Shown: one piece after another, positions 61,540 through 64,000 of the stretch
How the letters are laid out: each line of letters begins with the position of its first letter
Numbering within the stretch: the first letter of the stretch is position 1
Assembly: GCA_029851415.1 (NCBI GenBank)
Contig: CM056742.1
Coordinates: 159,531,121 to 159,595,120 of the forward strand
Source of the DNA: Eretmocerus hayati
Lineage: Eukaryota > Arthropoda > Insecta > Hymenoptera > Aphelinidae
Direction: 5' to 3'
Length of the DNA stretch: 64,000 nt
Translations under genes and position numbers: made by a program
The notes under the pieces: generated by a model
The model's database searches: none
The model's input: only the letters and a program-made list of their open reading frames with translations
What the model was told of the DNA's origin: nothing

Positions 61540-61633
61540 GGACGGAAAACCTCACCTGTCGCTTTATCCATCTGAGGAAGGAGCATGGCAAGATGTTCAC
61601 GGGACGCAAGTATTCTGCTCAAGCTGGATGGGA
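61540..61633 (+). CDS. Exon 2 of Myb/SANT-like DNA-binding protein gene (partial gene)
   Basis: A 94-nt exon between a long polypyrimidine tract plus CAG and the donor GTAAGTATA (61634 on). After the 2 nt that complete Trp, the frame reads TENLTCR, FIHLRKEHGKMFTGRK, YSAQAGW and ends in GA (phase 2). The pattern W-x-E ... I-x-LR ... F-TG-K-x-SA ... W is that of Myb/SANT-like (Myb_DNA-bind_4/5, MSANTD/trihelix) domains; the domain's C-terminal half must lie in later exons. A second frame is also open through the exon but resembles nothing. No continuation was found before 64000, so the gene leaves the window. Confidence 0.72.
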
Positions 61634-62830
61634 GTAAGTATAAATCATTCCATTACATACGCGCCTCTTCTTTTTTCGACTCTTTGGCGACGAAATTATT
61701 CGGACGGTAATGAGATGCGAGATAATATACCTCAGGCGCCATGTTATTCGCGGCCTTAATGCATGCGTTTAACCAACTGATAATAAAAGATTTTTCCTTA
61801 CTTTATAAGTACACTTAAATACGATTCAAACGCATTTTATGTACTACCTTATCAATTTTATGGCCTGTGTATGAGATAACGAAAGTCTTTGTACCCGAGT
61901 ATTTTGAACGTTTGGAAGTTATTTTATATACATGGTATACATCAGAGTACTTCCTGCTTTCTGTAAATGATGTGTCTTGAAACATGTCAAAGCAAAAGTC
62001 AGCTTTTATTAAGGCTTATTTATCGAATTGACTCCCTTTTAAATGAACCGAAACAGGATAATTCAGAAGTGATCGTGATTACACATTTACGACTGATGTC
62101 ATTCATACTACCAATTTCATTTTTGAACAAATTGGCTTTGAGTTCATCAATTTTGAGGTTTCCGTTGCCGCAGCAGTATTCGTTATAGAATCACGAAATC
62201 ATCATTAAAATTAAGAGGATGAGAGATTCAACATCCGGAAAGAGAAAATTACATCCATTATTCTTTTGCATTCCCATGGATTTTCAATTCATATTCGACT
62301 GGCTATTGAATCGATGACGAATTTTATAAAATTTTCAACGCAATATCGTTTTGAGATATTTTATGTCCATCAAAAGCTCTGATGTGAAGGTTTCAACGTA
62401 ATATTCGATATCAATGGTGGCTTTGATGCATTCGAGATTAAAATACTGAATGGGGGAAATGGATTTTGAACCGATGGAATTATCATCACAAAGTTATATA
62501 TATATTCGTATTCGGAAGTGAAGCACGTATACTGACCGACGCAATGCAGTTGGTATCTATATTATATATGAAGGGAATCACGTGCTGCAGTATAGCACGA
62601 GACAAATGGATTACGCGTTGCACGTGGCCTGGCTGCGAGAGGCGTTTTTCGATTTCTCCTCAAAGGATTCAGCATTCTGATAGATATTCATGATTTTATC
62701 TAGCTGTCTGCGTCTTTCACTTGCTCTTTTTACAAATTTTGATTTATTCATCTTCTGAGGGATGATACTTTGGTGAGAGATACTTTGAACAACGACTATT
62801 AATTGATTGACAAAGTGTGAATCATCGATG

Positions 62831-62852
62831 TTTTTTTTTTTTTTTTTTTTTT
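62831..62852. repeat. Poly-T run (22 bases)
   Basis: A homopolymer tract within the proposed intron 2; a second T run lies at about 63325-63341. No retroposon body was seen upstream of either in reverse orientation. Confidence 0.9.
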
Positions 62853-63962
62853 GATAAAAATTTCATTCTCTTCCATCTCAAGAGTGGAAAGATTTCATGT
62901 ACAGTCGGGCTGAAACAGCGATAATTCTACAACTTCTGCAGGATTGAGTTTGAATAATTTGCTTTATATATTTTTTTCCTTCATCCGGTAGTACTGCCAA
63001 TGGTTGCACGATAGCTCAGGATAAAATGAAAATTGTTGATGAAAATTCATGCTTTCATTCAGCTCGTCATTCAGAGACCTCAATAGAGGCTCATTTATTC
63101 TCCAATCATATCATTGTCTTACAATTAGAAGCTCACTGGAGTATGATCCATTTTATCTGATAGACACCGCTTCACATAGCACAAAATCATATTGATATAA
63201 ACTTCACTTGGACATATTCCAATTGAATATGAAAATCATACGAATTCTGGAAAGTTTTAAAATGAATATCTTCCACTTTTCAATTATGCACACTCCCGAG
63301 CAGACTTCACACGGTTCTTCATTTTTTTTTTTTTTTTTTTTGTAATAAGCTGACCACGCGTTCAATGTACCCGGTCGTTCAGGATTACCAGTTCAAACAT
63401 TGAAAATTTAAACAAGAAATAGCTACGTTGAAAGATATAAGAGCCGCGTCTGCTTTTCTCGAGCACGCGCTAGAGGGAAACATATCCTCGAATTTGCGAT
63501 AGCGCACGCTCCTCTGACGTCGTCACTCTTTTCACATATTATAGCAAACGAAATATTTCAAACACTCGCTACTTTTTAAGAGTCACGAACGTGTAGACGA
63601 AGAAAAATAAAAGAGTTAAAAGGAATAAAATTGAAATACGAGTGGTCATTGGAGGAAGCTCCACCTCAAAAATTAGTCCTGCGTGTCGCGATAATGAGCT
63701 CAATTAGCTTAACCAGGCGTTACACCAACGGATACCGTGTCCTCTACTTTATATCATATAACCAGCATTCATATTTTTTTGCGGCCATGGGGATCTCGAC
63801 GATGGTCAGAGTGCCATCAGCTCAAAGACCCGGTTTGACAAATTAGAATGTAGAGGATGTAGCTACTTTTCACTCTGAAAAATTTTAGTAAAATTGAAAA
63901 AGGAGCACACGCTGTGAGCTATATTACCTCGTTGGAACGTTAACGATAATGAGAGATACATG

Positions 63963-63990
63963 ATTTGCATGGAAACGCGCTGATTTGCAT
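63963..63990. promoter_or_regulatory. Paired octamer motifs
   Basis: TGATTTGCATG occurs twice with starts 20 bp apart, giving two copies of the POU-factor octamer ATTTGCAT on the same face of the helix. Function is inferred only from the motif. Confidence 0.35.
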
Positions 63991-64000
63991 GCGTCTCAGA

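Larger units (their letters stand above)
61634..64000 (+). other. Intron 2 (start) of the Myb/SANT-like gene, to window edge
   Basis: Begins GTAAGTATA. No exon carrying the rest of the domain was recognised. It holds T runs at 62831-62852 and about 63325-63341. Two octamer sequences ATTTGCAT lie at 63963-63970 and 63983-63990. Confidence 0.5.

Noticed and set aside
1..64000. tRNA, rRNA, conserved microRNA, telomeric repeats, CRISPR arrays
   Set aside because: Looked for typical box sequences, well-known insect microRNA seeds and repeat-spacer patterns; none seen by eye.

Overview
The window looks like nuclear DNA of an arthropod, most probably an insect. It is AT-rich, gene-poor and full of short simple repeats. 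It has spliceosomal intron signals, and it carries one metazoan-type Ty1/copia retrotransposon whose primer-binding site matches the anticodon arm of initiator-methionine tRNA. I saw no bacterial operons, tRNA, rRNA or CRISPR arrays. Nearly all short open frames are stop-free runs by chance in non-coding DNA.

Layout. 1-5.7 kb: non-coding. 5.7-6.1 kb: small inverted repeat. 6.1-11.9 kb: non-coding with an AT microsatellite. 11.9-15.9 kb: a 224-bp MITE with an 8-bp target duplication, an old diverged fold-back, and a striking inverted repeat of two apparently identical 910-bp arms around a 128-bp loop. 20.8-22.8 kb: a second large fold-back (about 2 kb, diverged arms) bounded by TA. 25.3-31.0 kb: a complete, apparently intact copia element on the minus strand, with identical 520-bp LTRs and a 5-bp target duplication. 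31.8-32.2 kb: a PIF/Harbinger-like MITE (TAA duplication). 40.6-40.8 kb: a palindromic MITE between TTAA sites. 44.3-44.5 kb: two abutting hairpins. 45.4-46.4 kb: a small TIR element and an old fold-back. The rest up to 57 kb is non-coding, with a few splice-like signals.

The best-supported host gene is at the right end on the plus strand. A short polyglutamine first coding exon (57426-57471) and a second exon (61540-61633) join in compatible phase across a 4.07-kb intron. The join creates a tryptophan codon at the expected start of a Myb/SANT-like DNA-binding domain. The gene runs off the right edge. Its first intron holds another about 1-kb fold-back (57911-58964).

The main theme is an unusual density of inverted-repeat structures, at least eleven, of very different ages. 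The near-perfect 910-bp hairpin and the intronic hairpin could yield long double-stranded RNA if transcribed. That is inference: nothing in the sequence shows transcription.
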